Of a stretch of 64,000 bases of DNA, positions 11,875 through 22,924 are shown in pieces. Both the position numbers and the translations under genes were made by a program. The stretch lies in contig JAUJYN010000026.1 in NCBI GenBank assembly GCA_030737835.1, forward strand, positions 1,661,969 to 1,725,968, read 5' to 3'. Below the pieces are notes generated by a model, which saw only the letters and a program-made list of their open reading frames with translations, was not told the DNA's origin and did no database searches. How positions within the stretch are numbered: the stretch's first letter is position 1; each line of letters opens with the position of its first letter. Origin of the DNA: Acorus gramineus (Eukaryota; Streptophyta; Magnoliopsida; Acorales; Acoraceae).

Positions 11875-14473
11875 TGTCACGCCCCAGGGCGGCCGTCCCC
11901 GAGACGTGGCAAGTATATATATAATATCAGCAGTCTATACAGGAGATCAATAAAATACTCTAAACAACATCAAAAATGACAACACAGACAATAAGGTAGC
12001 TGACATAATATATACAAATAGCGGAAGCTCAAACGACTGAGTCTGTAATTCAAAGACATATTACAGACCCGATACATAATCAACTGTCCTGTGAGAGCCA
12101 ATATATACAATGACATCCAAATACAAGTATGTGCCCAAGCACGGATAATAATACATACAATCCAACGGGGATGCTGATGGCCTCTCACTCGCAGAACGTG
12201 ACGCTGCTCCGCTACTGCTGATGTGCCTCGGGGAGCTCCTCCTTCAGATCCGACTCAGATATAACTGGAAAAAATATGCGAGGGGTGAGCCACACGCTCA
12301 GTGAATAGCACAACCCATGCATCACAATTCATATTAACCTTAATAATTTATAGCCCCTAACACGGGAGCAATAACACATTCTAGTGGGTCGTTTCATCGC
12401 CAACCCACCTCCCCCCTCACCCTCACCCTTTCTGGGGGTGACATGGGCCTCTTGGGGCATACTAGACCGCTCTCCACCCCTGGTCCACCCGGTAGCCTCT
12501 CCCACCCTCGTAGCCTCCACCTGGTATACTCCCACTATCAGTACAGTCCGACGCATCGGAGGTACCTACGGACGGGAGCCCTCTGTCAGGTCAGCCAACG
12601 CCGGGGAGTTCCTACATCGGATCCAACCAAAAGGAGAAGACAGCCTACTCACACGGATACGATCCTCATGGATCCGTCGACACCGATTTGTAACTCTACT
12701 AATGTCATGAATTCTCAAGAATTCCTCCAGGGCGCATAACTAAGATGCGGGGAGACATATATTATAACAACAAGGTTATAATATCTCTAAGGCATGCTAA
12801 TAACTAAATGCTCTCATTTTGATTTAATTAGATTAAACTAGATGGGAACATGCATAGTTCGGGGCATGGTGTCTAGGCATGCATAGGCCTCTATACATGA
12901 TATATGGGTGCATATCCCTAGCATACAAGTCTAAGGTGGCATGGATACATCATATTAATCATACATGCATAGTTTTACATGTTAATACACAATTATGGTG
13001 CCCCAGGGGAGGGCAATGCACGCCTACGTGCATCGAACGCCTCCCTACTGGGTTGGATTGTCCCACTCACCGAAACCCGGGTCGTCGCGTGACCGTCCGT
13101 CAAGATCTGCAAGACATGGGCATTCAATATGGTGAGTAAACTACACAAATACATAAGAAATTTACTAGAAATACCCAATACTCGGACAAGCATGCATACG
13201 GGCCCGCACGCACGCGAGCACGCGCGTACGCACGCGAGTCCGAGTGCCCCGACACCCTCCCGAACCCTCGGGCAGCCATACGCATGGCCACCCGCACGCG
13301 CACGCACGAATGCGCACGCACGCACGCACCCCTGCGCCCCGGGCGCACTGCCGCGCCCCTGCCCACGCACCCAGACGCGCTGCTGCGCCTCTGCCTGCGC
13401 GCCCAGACACGCTGCGCACCGTGCGTCCAGCCCTGCGCGTACTGCGCCCCTGCGCAGCACTCCGTGCGCACGCCCGCGCGCACGCCCTCGCGACTACGAG
13501 TACGAGCGCGCACCCGCCAGCGCGTCCGTGTGCGCGCGCCAGTGCTCGACTGCGCGCGCGGATGACTCCGCACGCGCGCCCGATCCCCTTCCACCCGCTC
13601 CTCAGCCCTCCCACACCCCCCTAACACCCATGCAAGCATGCACACCCAAGCACACACCCTAAACAAGCATCTAAACTAGCTAGGGGAGGAGAAAAACTTA
13701 CCCAAAAGGAGGAAGAACAAAGGGAGGAACTCGGGTGCCCTTCGCGCACCAAATCGCCACCACCAAGACCACCACCACCAAGCCCACTCTCAGCCCTAAA
13801 AAATGGCTGAAAACAGGGGGGAAAGGAAACCATGAGAGGAGGTAAACAAAGGGGAAATCCAAAACAAAAACCATACAAGAGTAGATCTCACCCTTACCAA
13901 TCTTTTTCCCTTCAATGACTTCCCTTTTCTTCTTCTCCTACTAGCTCCAATGGGGGAAACAAAGAGAGGGGAGATGAGATTTGTGTGTGAGTGTGAGAGA
14001 AATGAAGAGAAGAGGAAAGAAGAAGGGGGACGCCCACTTGGGCTCACACACACACACACACACACACACACTTAGGGCAAATTAGGGTTTTTGGTGAGGT
14101 TTGACTTGAGTCAACCCAACCACACAAACAAACAAAATGATTTGACCAAGTCAATGGTCAAACTTGACTTGGTCAAAGTCCTCTTTGACTTGGTCAAGTC
14201 CCCCTTTGACATTCCCACTTAGTCAAAACCCATATACGATTCGGAACTGCCAAATTCTGAAACGTTACCGGAATTCGATGAAATTTTGTGGTGGTTTGAA
14301 ATGGCACCAGGACACATAATGTGCAGTTAGATTTTCAATCGGAGTTCTCAAGCTCATGATGATAGCTAAAAGTCTAAAATTTTAGCGGTTCCGATCGAAA
14401 AAAGAAAAAGTTGAAAAACTGCCAGAAATGTCCCAATGGTGCCCAGAAGGCTAAAAGTGACACATATATAACA
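11875..14473 (-). repeat. A2 5' LTR, 2599 bp
   Basis: Sense-strand ends are TGTTATATATG and GGGCGTGACA. It closely matches the 4252-6940 LTR, including the CA run, W-box cluster, CpG-rich zone and hairpins. Its outer edge touches B-plus leader sequence at 14474, showing that A inserted into B-plus. Confidence 0.9.
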
Positions 14474-14478
14474 GTATA
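14474..14478. repeat. Candidate 3'-side TSD (GTATA) of the A tandem
   Basis: The uninterrupted leader of sister element B-minus (sense strand, near 25500-25515) reads across this point as ...AGTCGTATAGATGATGAG, so GTATA is host sequence next to the insertion. The matching copy lies left of the window and is a prediction. Confidence 0.5.
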
Positions 14479-14543
14479 GATGATGAGTCGTAGGATTGCC
14501 ATCCGAGTACTCTTGTTTTAGAAGTATATCTTAGGTTGCTGAC

Positions 14544-17115
14544 ATGCCTCCTCGCATCCGTTGACGTGGACGTGACCCCTCTGGACCCACCCTTAAGTTG
14601 TCGACTGGGTCGACTAAATAGGGTTAGTTGTTTGGTCCTTTGTTGAGGATTAAGGCTTGGGTAGGAGATTCCAGCCTAGTAGTATGATAGTGATGAATTG
14701 ATTGCAATTTCTAAGTTATGGATTGCGTCTCGATAATGGAGCTTCTTTCCCGTGCATCGGTATTGCTAGTAACCATGGAGTTCGCGTGCAGCGCCAGTTT
14801 CAAGTTTTGAGGATGTGGCGTATTGCTCATTAAGGGGTGATGTCTTCTTCCAGCCTTCCTACTCAGGATTAAGGGGCCTTGCGGGGTCATCATTGAGACC
14901 CGGGCTAGGGTACTCCGTGTTCCTTGTTTGGTTGTCGGGATATCCTATATCGGGACCTCATGGTGCCCTCCCAAGGTTCTTTTCCCAGTCAAGGAATACC
15001 TTTGAAGCATCAATTGATGATTGAGTTTTCCTCTCACTTGGAAGGTGCTGTAGCGAGTGGTGATGCGTACGATCAGGATTGGGTGCGTCCTATTGCAGCT
15101 TGGTGGGCGATCGCTTGTGGACTGGGTTCCATAGTGGCATCTGGAGTTGCTTCGATATATCATTGTGCGTTGTAGCTGCCCGATTGAGGCCAGAGCCCTG
15201 TGAGGTGCTCCCAGATACTATGCTTGTTGGTGCGCCCATATGGCAGAGATAGTGGGCTTGGGAGGCTACCAGGTAGAGGCCACACCGGGAGAGTGCTACT
15301 AGATGATGTCGAGAGCGTGGACTCCCTGTGATGAATCTGCCCATTGAGTGCATGATGCTAGAGTTCCAATGGTTGTAGTAGGGCAACCTGTGGGTGGCGA
15401 CATGTGAAGCACAGTTCGCGATACTGTTGCGTTTTGCCCCACATTGGTCGCAAATAAGGAGACGCGATGCTAACGTTCGTGATGGGACTCAACCGCCTTA
15501 TCAGATAGATGACGTCGCATAGGCATTGTCGAGGTTCGACGACCCCCCTTATTGCGTGTCTGTGGATTAAGTGTGGTTGAGTGGCTTACCAAGCGTGTAA
15601 GTGTCATCATGAGCGCCAGCCATGCTCGAGGAGCAGAATCTGGACTTAATTGTTCGAGGTGTTGTTTTGATCTTCCTGTAAGGGTTGAAGATCAGGTACC
15701 CCTTGCTGTGAATTGATGATCTATTTGACCAGCTTTGGGAGCGAGTGTCTGCTGTTAGATCGATCTTCGCACAAGGGTACCACAAGTCGGAGATCCGGGA
15801 GTTGGACATCCCGTAGATGGCCTTTCATGACCGTTTCAGGCACTACGAGTTTTAAGTACTGCTGTCGGGGTTGACGAATGCGCCGGATGCCTTCATGGAT
15901 CTCAAAAGTTTTATTGGGCTTCCGTGGACTACTTTGGGGTAGTCTTCATTGAGATTGCTAGTGGTGCGATGAAAAGGCGATATGGGTGACCTTGTTTCCC
16001 CAGGTTGGCATGCCCTCAGGCAAAGTTCGAGAATCATCATTGAGTGGAAAGCGTCAGTCCATCGAGATTCCTCAGTGGACGTGGGAGTGGGTTATCAGGG
16101 ATTGTTGCGGACTCGCTAATGTCACATTCGGGTCACGACGCCATCTAGGTGATCATTGACCGACTGACTAAGTCCGCGCTTCCCTCCCTAATCCGACTGA
16201 TTGAGTCTCTGGACGCCTTGACGTGGGTTTTCACCTTCGTGATTGTTCGTCTTCATGGCACTCCGGTCGGCGCTATTTTTGGTTGAGACGCGAGGGTTAC
16301 TTTGAGGTTGTGGCGCAGCCTTGGCAGGCTTTGGCGCGAGCCTCCATTTAAGTATAGCGTTTCATCGCCGATGGACAGCCAGACAAAGAGGACGATTCAG
16401 ACCTTGGAGGACATGCTAAGTGCCTGCGTGCTCGATGATGAGGGCAGTTGGGTGAGGCACCACCCATTTGTTGGGGTATGCCTGCAAGACGACTGCCATT
16501 CAAGCATCCAGATGGATCTGTGAAAGGCACTCTACAGGCGTAGTATTATACCTCCCTTGTGTTGGGACGGTTGAGGAGCGCCAGTGGGAGGAGCGCCAGT
16601 GGGAGGGGCCACAAGTATTTATTTGACCTTGCAGTGGCCAGGTTGGTTCATGTGTGCATCCGCACCTCCCAGAACCAACAGAAGGGCTACGCAGGTCATC
16701 GTCGCCAGGAGCTTACCTTCGGGTTTGGCGACTATGTTTTCCTGAAGGTGTCCGGGTTTAAGGGCACCCTCTGTTTCGACGTTCGGGGCAAGCTGAGTCG
16801 GCCCTTCATCGGACCGGTTCTCGTCCTTGAGTGGATTGGGGAGGTGGCTTGTCATCTAGCCTTTACCCCACAACTGGCTCATGCCCATGACATCGTCCTT
16901 GTTTCATGGCTGTGGCGTTATGTCCATGATCCTGCTCAGTCATTCCGTTCGACCGCCTCATCCTCGAGCTGGATTTGTCGTTCGTGGAGCAGTGGATCGA
17001 GGTCAAGGACCAGCATGAGAAGTGGCTCCATGCTAAGACCGTTTCTTTGATTACAGTGTGTCGGTAGTGCCAGTCTGGTGCATGGACCACTTGGGAGCAA
17101 AAGGTCTATGCGTGA
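14544..17115 (+). pseudogene. B-plus gag-pol remnant
   Basis: A gag-like start (ATGCCTCCTCGC) is followed by stops and foreign modules. A short gag-like patch lies near 15400-15520. RT appears near 15700-15930 (IDDLFDQLW; then a FIDD-like region degraded to VVFIEIA). At about 15950 the sequence jumps straight to the integrase zinc region, so the rest of RT and RNase H are missing. Integrase remnants follow: [18 protein letters not shown] near 16390, and the C-terminal part GDYVFLKVSGFKG and GKLSRPFIGPVLVLEW near 16725-16840, ending TTWEQKVYA at about 17115. Many stops and TG/CA transitions are present. It is non-coding and would have needed proteins in trans. Confidence 0.85.
14877..15010 (+). 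repeat. Recurrent ~120-190-bp cassette, B-plus internal copy
   Basis: This segment (core CCCGGGCTAGGGTACTCCGT and GTTTGGTTGTCGGGATATCC) recurs at 24985-25125, 47394-47510, 47572-47690, 49965-50085, 50175-50285, 53190-53315, 56430-56550 and 56655-56768. It is present in internal regions of B and D and, shorter and in two copies, in D-type LTRs. It has no coding sense that I recognise. How it spread is unknown. Confidence 0.75.
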
Positions 17116-17178
17116 TACTTGCTATATTCGGTCTCCCCTTTGGGTTTCCTGAAATTTCGAGAGGACTAAATTTGCTAA

Positions 17179-17198
17179 GGGGGGGGGGGGGGTGAGAA
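17179..17198 (+). other. B-plus polypurine tract (14-G run)
   Basis: A run of 14 G followed by TGAGAA lies directly before the LTR start TGTTATGCCTG. B-minus has a shorter version in the same place. The long G run may be expanded or mis-sized. Confidence 0.75.
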
Positions 17199-20100
17199 TG
17201 TTATGCCTGTGTCATTTGGAGCCATTTCGGTTAAGCCTTGGTCACATCTGGGTCATTCAAGGCCTTTTCTTTTTTCGATCGGAGTCGCTAAAATTTTGGC
17301 TTTTAGCCACCTATGGGAGTTAGAGTAATTTGATTGAAAATCTAACTGCATATTATGGGTCCTGGTACCGTTTAGTACTATCCAAAAAAATTTCACCGAA
17401 TTCCGATAACGTTTTGAAAAATATGCAGTTCTGAATCGCATCCGGGTTTTGAGAGTTCCTGGTTGGTCGAATAGTGTGAGATATTTTGGGGATGTGGTGA
17501 CCCTTGGTAACCTTACCCCCACCTTGCTTAGGGATGAAGAAACCATTGGTTATTTGATATGTGAGTGGGTGAGCCTAACCCTAACCTCACCCCCCCTTAA
17601 GGTCACCCCTAGGCACTATTTGGGCATGAAAATAACTTTTTGCCCTCTCACTTTCTCCCCCTCTCTCCCATTTCGTGGAACACCTTCTCTCTCTCTCTTG
17701 GTCTCTTTTTTTCTCCTCTTTGTGTGAAAAGAAGGAGGAGGAAGAAACAATTGAAGGAAAAGATGAAGAAGAAGCACAAGAAAGAGTTAGAAAGGGGCTT
17801 GAGGAGATGTTGATGAGGTGGTGGTAATGGTTGTGGTGGTTGAGGTGGTCGTGGGTGTGTCGAGAGCCCCACATCTCTCCATTTGCCTCCCCTGTTTTGA
17901 TCTCGTAGACCGGACGCGCGGCGATCCGGGTATCGGTGAGTGGTTTGATCCAATCCCCCCCCTCGAGATGCGCTCGACACGCGAAGTCGTGCGTCGCGCA
18001 TCGATGGGGCACCTTAGCTATACTACTTGTGTAGATAAGTAGTATGGCCATGCTTAAGCTATAATATGTTAGATATCTTGCATGCTAGGCTTATATACAT
18101 GTGTTGTATTCATGTATGAATGATTGTGTTGCATGCGCCCCTCTAGTATGGGCATGTATTTTTGTAATGTGTATGGATGTATAGAATATGGCATGCCTTA
18201 GGTAGTATTGTAATACTACTCCCACCATATAAATTGGAATATCCAACATGATTATGTCTGGGTTAATAACGGGCACCTGCCTAATATTCCCTTGCGATAA
18301 GACTCAAGGGCGTGGTGTAGTTGTTGCGCCCATGCTAATGGGGCAAAGCTATGACCAACTTCATGAGATGATGATCTCTCTCGCCCTCTCCCTTTGCATG
18401 AACTGAGTAAGTAGAGGCGATTTCCTACTTGACTCGGGTTCGTTTGGAATATTAGCATCCACCTGTTAGTGTGCGAGATCGTGCTTGACCCTTGCCTTTT
18501 AAGTTGGCGATATCCAACGCATGTTAGTGTATATTTTGGATGTTTATACGATTAGTGCCCTCATATGCATGTGTAGTTAGGCCTTGCCTTGTATGTATGT
18601 TGCATGATGTGTTGTTTATGCCATATACTCATGTTAGGGAGAAACCCTATAGTTAAGCATATGTTATTGTGCATGTGGATCAAGTTCCTTCAGTGATAGA
18701 ATTCTCCTGTAATAATTATGCACATATTAAAACTGATTAGGCCTATCTGAAATAGGCGTGGGTATGACCCATTGTCGGGTTGTACCTTATTAGTTAGAGC
18801 GCTAGCGATGTAATCGCCCCGTGCATCCAAGCGATGCACTCGTTTGGAATTCAGGAGAATTCATTATCTTATCGGTTTTGTTAAGCCGGTAGTTGTGGCA
18901 TTAAGCTGGGCCTACCCATGCGAGGCGTGTATATGAACCGCCTGTTGGGTTATGTGCCTTGGGATTATTTCTGCATGAGAGCAGAGGCAACCCCCCCCCC
19001 CTTGTGTCCGAGCGACGCAACCGTGTGGGAGTGCAATAGTATTCGATATCATCGATATGTGATTATCGAGAGTAGTTATTTTTCCATTGGGTTCGCTTTG
19101 CGAACATGGAATGTTTACTCCCAATGTCGTCCGTGATGAAGAGGCCCGGGTTGTAGCTGTCCTGACAGAGGGCTCCCATCCGTAGGTACCACCGATGCGT
19201 TCGGGAGCGTACTGATCGTGGGAGTGTACCAGGTAGAGGCTACTCGGGAGAGGGCTAACGAATGATATTGCGAGCGTGGAATCGTTCTCCCCTTCGTTGG
19301 ATCCGATGTAGGAACTTCCCGGTGTTGGAAAAGCTGTCCTGACAGAGGGCTCCCATCCGTAGGTACCACCGATGCGTTCGGAAGCGTACTGATCGTGGGA
19401 GTATACCAGATAGAGGCTAACCGGGGAAAGGGCTACCGGTGGACCAAGGGTGTAGAGCAGTCTAAGTCTCTTCCAAAAGTCCTATATCATCTCTAAAGGG
19501 TGAGGGTGAGGATGAGGTGAAGACACGTCACCGCGTGACCCATTCGTTGTTCGTCCGTTCCCATAGTTGTTGGGTCCGGTTGCGTATCGATGTTCAAAGA
19601 CATCGTTGGGCAGTTATCCCGATGTAGATGATCCAGTAGCGTTGTGTAGACCAGTAATTCCGGGTCTCTTCGACCAACAATATGGTCTCTCCCCAAAAGT
19701 CCCAAGAGTCTTCCTTCGGGAGTGAGGGTGAGGGTGAGGTTGGTCGCGCCGCCGCGCGACCTTGTTATCCATGGGTTTCCACCCATGTTTACTTGAAAGG
19801 AAATTGCTTTAATATTGAACTGTTGTATGGTGATTGGTTTCCACCCACTCACTGAGCTTGTAGCTCACCCCTCGCATACTGTTTCTTTTCAAGGGCAGTG
19901 TTGGGTGTGGAGCTGGAGGTTTCCTGTGGCGCGGTCTTATGGGCGTGAGCGTTCTTTCGGCGGGTGGCGAGTGTGAGGCTGTCAGCAGTCCTAGAGTCAT
20001 TTTATGTATTGTAAATCGTGCATGTGGCACAGGTTGTATTTTATTTGGACTAGGCTTGGCTCTCACAGGACAGTGATTGTGTATTCGAGTCTGTAATAAT

Positions 20101-20273
20101 ATTTTTGGTTTACAGACATTGTTGATATCTTATGCTTTCGTTTTTAATCAGTTATCATTATCATTGCTTTGCCACCTTGTGTGTTGTTGTTGGAGTCTTT
20201 GTTGACCTCAGGTATTGATAGCTGATATTTCATTATTGCCACGTCTCGGGGACGGCCGCCGTGGGGCATGACA
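17199..20273 (+). repeat. B-plus 3' LTR, 3075 bp
   Basis: It runs from TGTTATGCCTGTGTC to GGGGCATGACA. It carries the 36-nt block at 17900-17935, but the preceding CAG acceptor is missing (TTTTGATCTCG instead of TTTTGCAGATCTCG in B-minus). It has two repeats of a segment of about 170 bp (about 19135-19430), a G-rich run and hairpin at 19718-19761, and the conserved CGGCCGCC terminus. It belongs to a family clearly divergent from the A/C LTRs but with the same order of conserved blocks. Confidence 0.85.
19718..19761 (+). other. G-rich run plus hairpin, B LTR version
   Basis: Three GGG tracts spaced by TGA-type linkers lead into GGTCGCGC, a 4-nt loop (CGCC), and GCGCGACC: a perfect 8-bp stem. 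Elements A, C and D have a different stem sequence in the same place (GTGGGTCG with CGACCCAC), so pairing is kept while sequence changes. Confidence 0.65.
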
Positions 20274-22852
20274 GCATCGGTAGTACCTACGGATGGGAGC
20301 CCTCTGTCAGGACAGCTACAACCCAGGCCGCTTCAACACGGACGACATTGGGAGGAAATACTCCATGTTCGCAAAGCGAACCCAATGGAAAAACAACTAC
20401 TCTCGATAATCACATATCGATGATATCGAATACTATTGTACTCCCACACGGTTGCGTTGCTCGGACACAAGGGGTTGCCTCTGCTCTCACGCAGAAATAA
20501 GCCCAAGGCACATAACCCAACGGGCGGTTCATATACACGCCTAACTCAGGTAGGCCTAGCTTAATGCCATAACTATCGGCTTAACAAAACCGATAAGATA
20601 ATGAATTCTCCTGAATTCCAAACGAGTGCATCGCTCAGATGCACGGGGGCGATTACATCGCTAGCGCTCTAACTAATAAGGTACAACCCGACAACGGGTC
20701 ATACCCACGCCTATTTCAGATAGGCCTAATCAGTTTTAACATGCGCATATATATCTAGGAGAATTATATCTTAGTTATGTACATGAACTACATGCACGAT
20801 AACCTATAAAATAATTTTAGGGATACTCCCTAACATGGATTTACATCATAAACAACAAATCATACAACATGCATACATAACCATTAATCATATAAGCACA
20901 CTCAAGGCATAACTTAAGCATGCGTTGGATATCACCAACTTAAAAGGGAAGGGTCAAGCGCGATCTCGCGCACTAACAGATGCATGCCAATATTCCAAAC
21001 GAACCTGAGTCGAGTAGGAAATCGCATCTACTTACTCAGTTCGTGTAGAGGGAGAGGGCGAGAGAGATCATCATCTCATGAAGTTGGTCATAGCTTTGCC
21101 CCATTAGCATGGGCGCAACAACTACACCACGCCCTCGAGTCTTATCGCAAGGGAATATTAGGCAGGTGCCTGTTATTAACCCAGACTTAATCATGCTGGA
21201 TATTCCAATTAATATGGTGGGAGTAGTATTACAATACTACCTAAGGCATGCCCTATTCTATACATCCATACACATTACAGAAATACATGCCCATACTAGA
21301 GGGGCGCATGCGATACAGTCATTCATACATGGATACAATACATGCAATATAAGCCTAGCATGCAAGATATCTAACATATTATAGTTTAAGCATGGCCATA
21401 CTACTTATCTACACAAGTAGTATAGCTAGGATGCCCCATCGATGCGAGATGCACGACTACGCGCGTCGAGCGCATCTTGAGGGGGGGGATTGGATCAAAC
21501 CACTCACCGCAACCCGGATCGCCGCGCGTCCGGTCTACGAGATCTGCAAAACACAACCGATTATCAACAATTAAATATAGAACCTCCTATCACACATATA
21601 AGTCTACTTCATGAAGACCCTAACGCCTGATACTTCCATATTATCACACAAGACACATGGAAACAACTCCTTGACACACAACCGAGCAAAACTGCCAAAC
21701 CTGCTGCAACCAGCCCTACTAATTTGATCTCCACAGCACCCAATACACTTCCCAAAATTATGAAATAAATCATGAAAACTCTCTGATATGCTGGGATCAT
21801 AATCCAAGAAGACATTAGAACCTAAGTTTTCCTCTACAAACCCGAAATAAATTATTTCCAGAAGCAGGTCAATTCCTACGCGAATCTGGACAGGCCATGC
21901 AAAACTGGTTCTAACTTACACCACAGATATCATAATGAGCCCAAATTTCATATATAACAACTAGATACATAGGTGATCATATCATATGAGACATAATCCT
22001 TAAAATGTGCCCCTAAATACTAGATTCACTGAGATCTTTAAAAAACAAAGTGCTGCCTTACCAAAACAAGGGGAGGGAAATGGGGAGATGCGGGGTTCTC
22101 GACACACCCTCGACCACCTCAACCACCACCACCACTACCACCACTTCATCAGCATCTCCTCAAGCTCTCTTTGGCTGAAAAACAGGGGGGGGGGGGAGAC
22201 ATGAGAGGGAGCTTGAGAGAAGAGAATCAACAACAACAACAACTACTTGCACAAACACACACACCTTGCTCTTCCTCTCCTTTCACCTTCTCCTTCTTTT
22301 GCTTCTTCCTCTTCCTTCTCCACACACAAAGAGAGGAAAAAGAGACCAAGAGAGGGAGAGAAAGAGAGATCCACGAATTGGGAGAGAGGGGGAGAGAGAG
22401 AAAGGGCAAAAAGGTCATTTTCATGCCCAAATAGTGTCTAGGGGTGACCATAAGGGGGTGGTGAGGTTAGGGTTAGGCTCACCCACTCACATGCCAAAAG
22501 ACCAATGGTTTCTTCATCACTAAGCAAGGTGGGGGTAAGGTTACCAAAGGTCACCACATCCTCAAAATATCTCACACTATTCGACCAACCAGGAACTCTC
22601 AAAACCTGGATACGGTTCGGAACTGCATATTTTTCAAAACGTTACCGGAATTCAATGAAATTTTTATGGGTAGTACAAAACGGTACCAGGACCCATAATA
22701 TGCAGTTAGATTTTCAATTAGAGTACTCCAACTCCCGCAGGTGGCTAAAAGCCAAAATTTTAGCGACTCCGATCGAAAAAGAAAAAGGCCCTGAATGACC
22801 CAGATGTGACCAAGGCTTAACCGAAATGGCTCCAAATGACACAGGCATAACA
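20274..22852 (-). repeat. B-minus 3' LTR, inner part (2579 bp)
   Basis: The sense strand starts at TGTTATGCCTG (22852) and continues to 20274, where B-plus begins; about 1.2 kb corresponding to 25553-26747 is absent here. The first five bases, GCATC (20274-20278), are the expected TSD next to B-plus. It carries the intact 36-nt block with CAG acceptor (21508-21543) and a purine/pyrimidine-rich zone (about 22080-22420). Confidence 0.82.
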
Positions 22853-22924
22853 TTCTCCCCCCCTTAGGAAATTTAGTCCTCGAAATTTAAGGAAACCCAA
22901 AGGGAAGACCGAATATAGCAAGTA

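Larger units (their letters stand above)
1..14473 (-). mobile_element. Tandem Ty3/gypsy chromovirus A1-A2 sharing one LTR
   Basis: Reading the minus strand from right to left there is an LTR (11875-14473), a primer site, gag-pol, a polypurine tract, a second LTR (4252-6940), then at once another primer site and a second gag-pol that runs off the left edge. The middle LTR therefore acts as the 3' LTR of A2 and the 5' LTR of A1. The two internal regions are nearly identical base for base. This LTR-internal-LTR-internal-LTR order is what unequal recombination between LTRs produces, rather than two independent insertions. The right end (ending TATATAACA) abuts the leader of element B-plus, so A inserted there; the next five bases, GTATA, should be its target duplication, with the partner copy left of the window. 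Confidence 0.9.
14474..20273 (+). mobile_element. B-plus: internally deleted gypsy element (5' part off window)
   Basis: The sequence runs from B leader, through a gag start and scrambled gag/pol remnants, to a poly-G polypurine tract and a complete 3' LTR ending GGGGCATGACA. It is colinear, in inverted orientation, with B-minus internal DNA (22853-25552). Both lack the DNA between RT and integrase, so they descend from one deletion derivative. Its right edge abuts B-minus LTR sequence at exactly the point where that LTR reads on uninterrupted at 26748, which suggests B-plus jumped into the B-minus 3' LTR. Its own 5' end and 5' LTR lie left of the A insertion, outside the window. Confidence 0.8.

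Noticed and set aside
17570..17600. Telomere-like CCTAACCCTAACC (also 22460-22475)
   Set aside because: Only about two repeat units, inside B LTRs; too short for an interstitial telomere.
20274..22852. Simple truncation of the B-minus 3' LTR
   Set aside because: Possible, but the junction with the intact terminal ...TGACA of B-plus fits an insertion better; kept only as the alternative.
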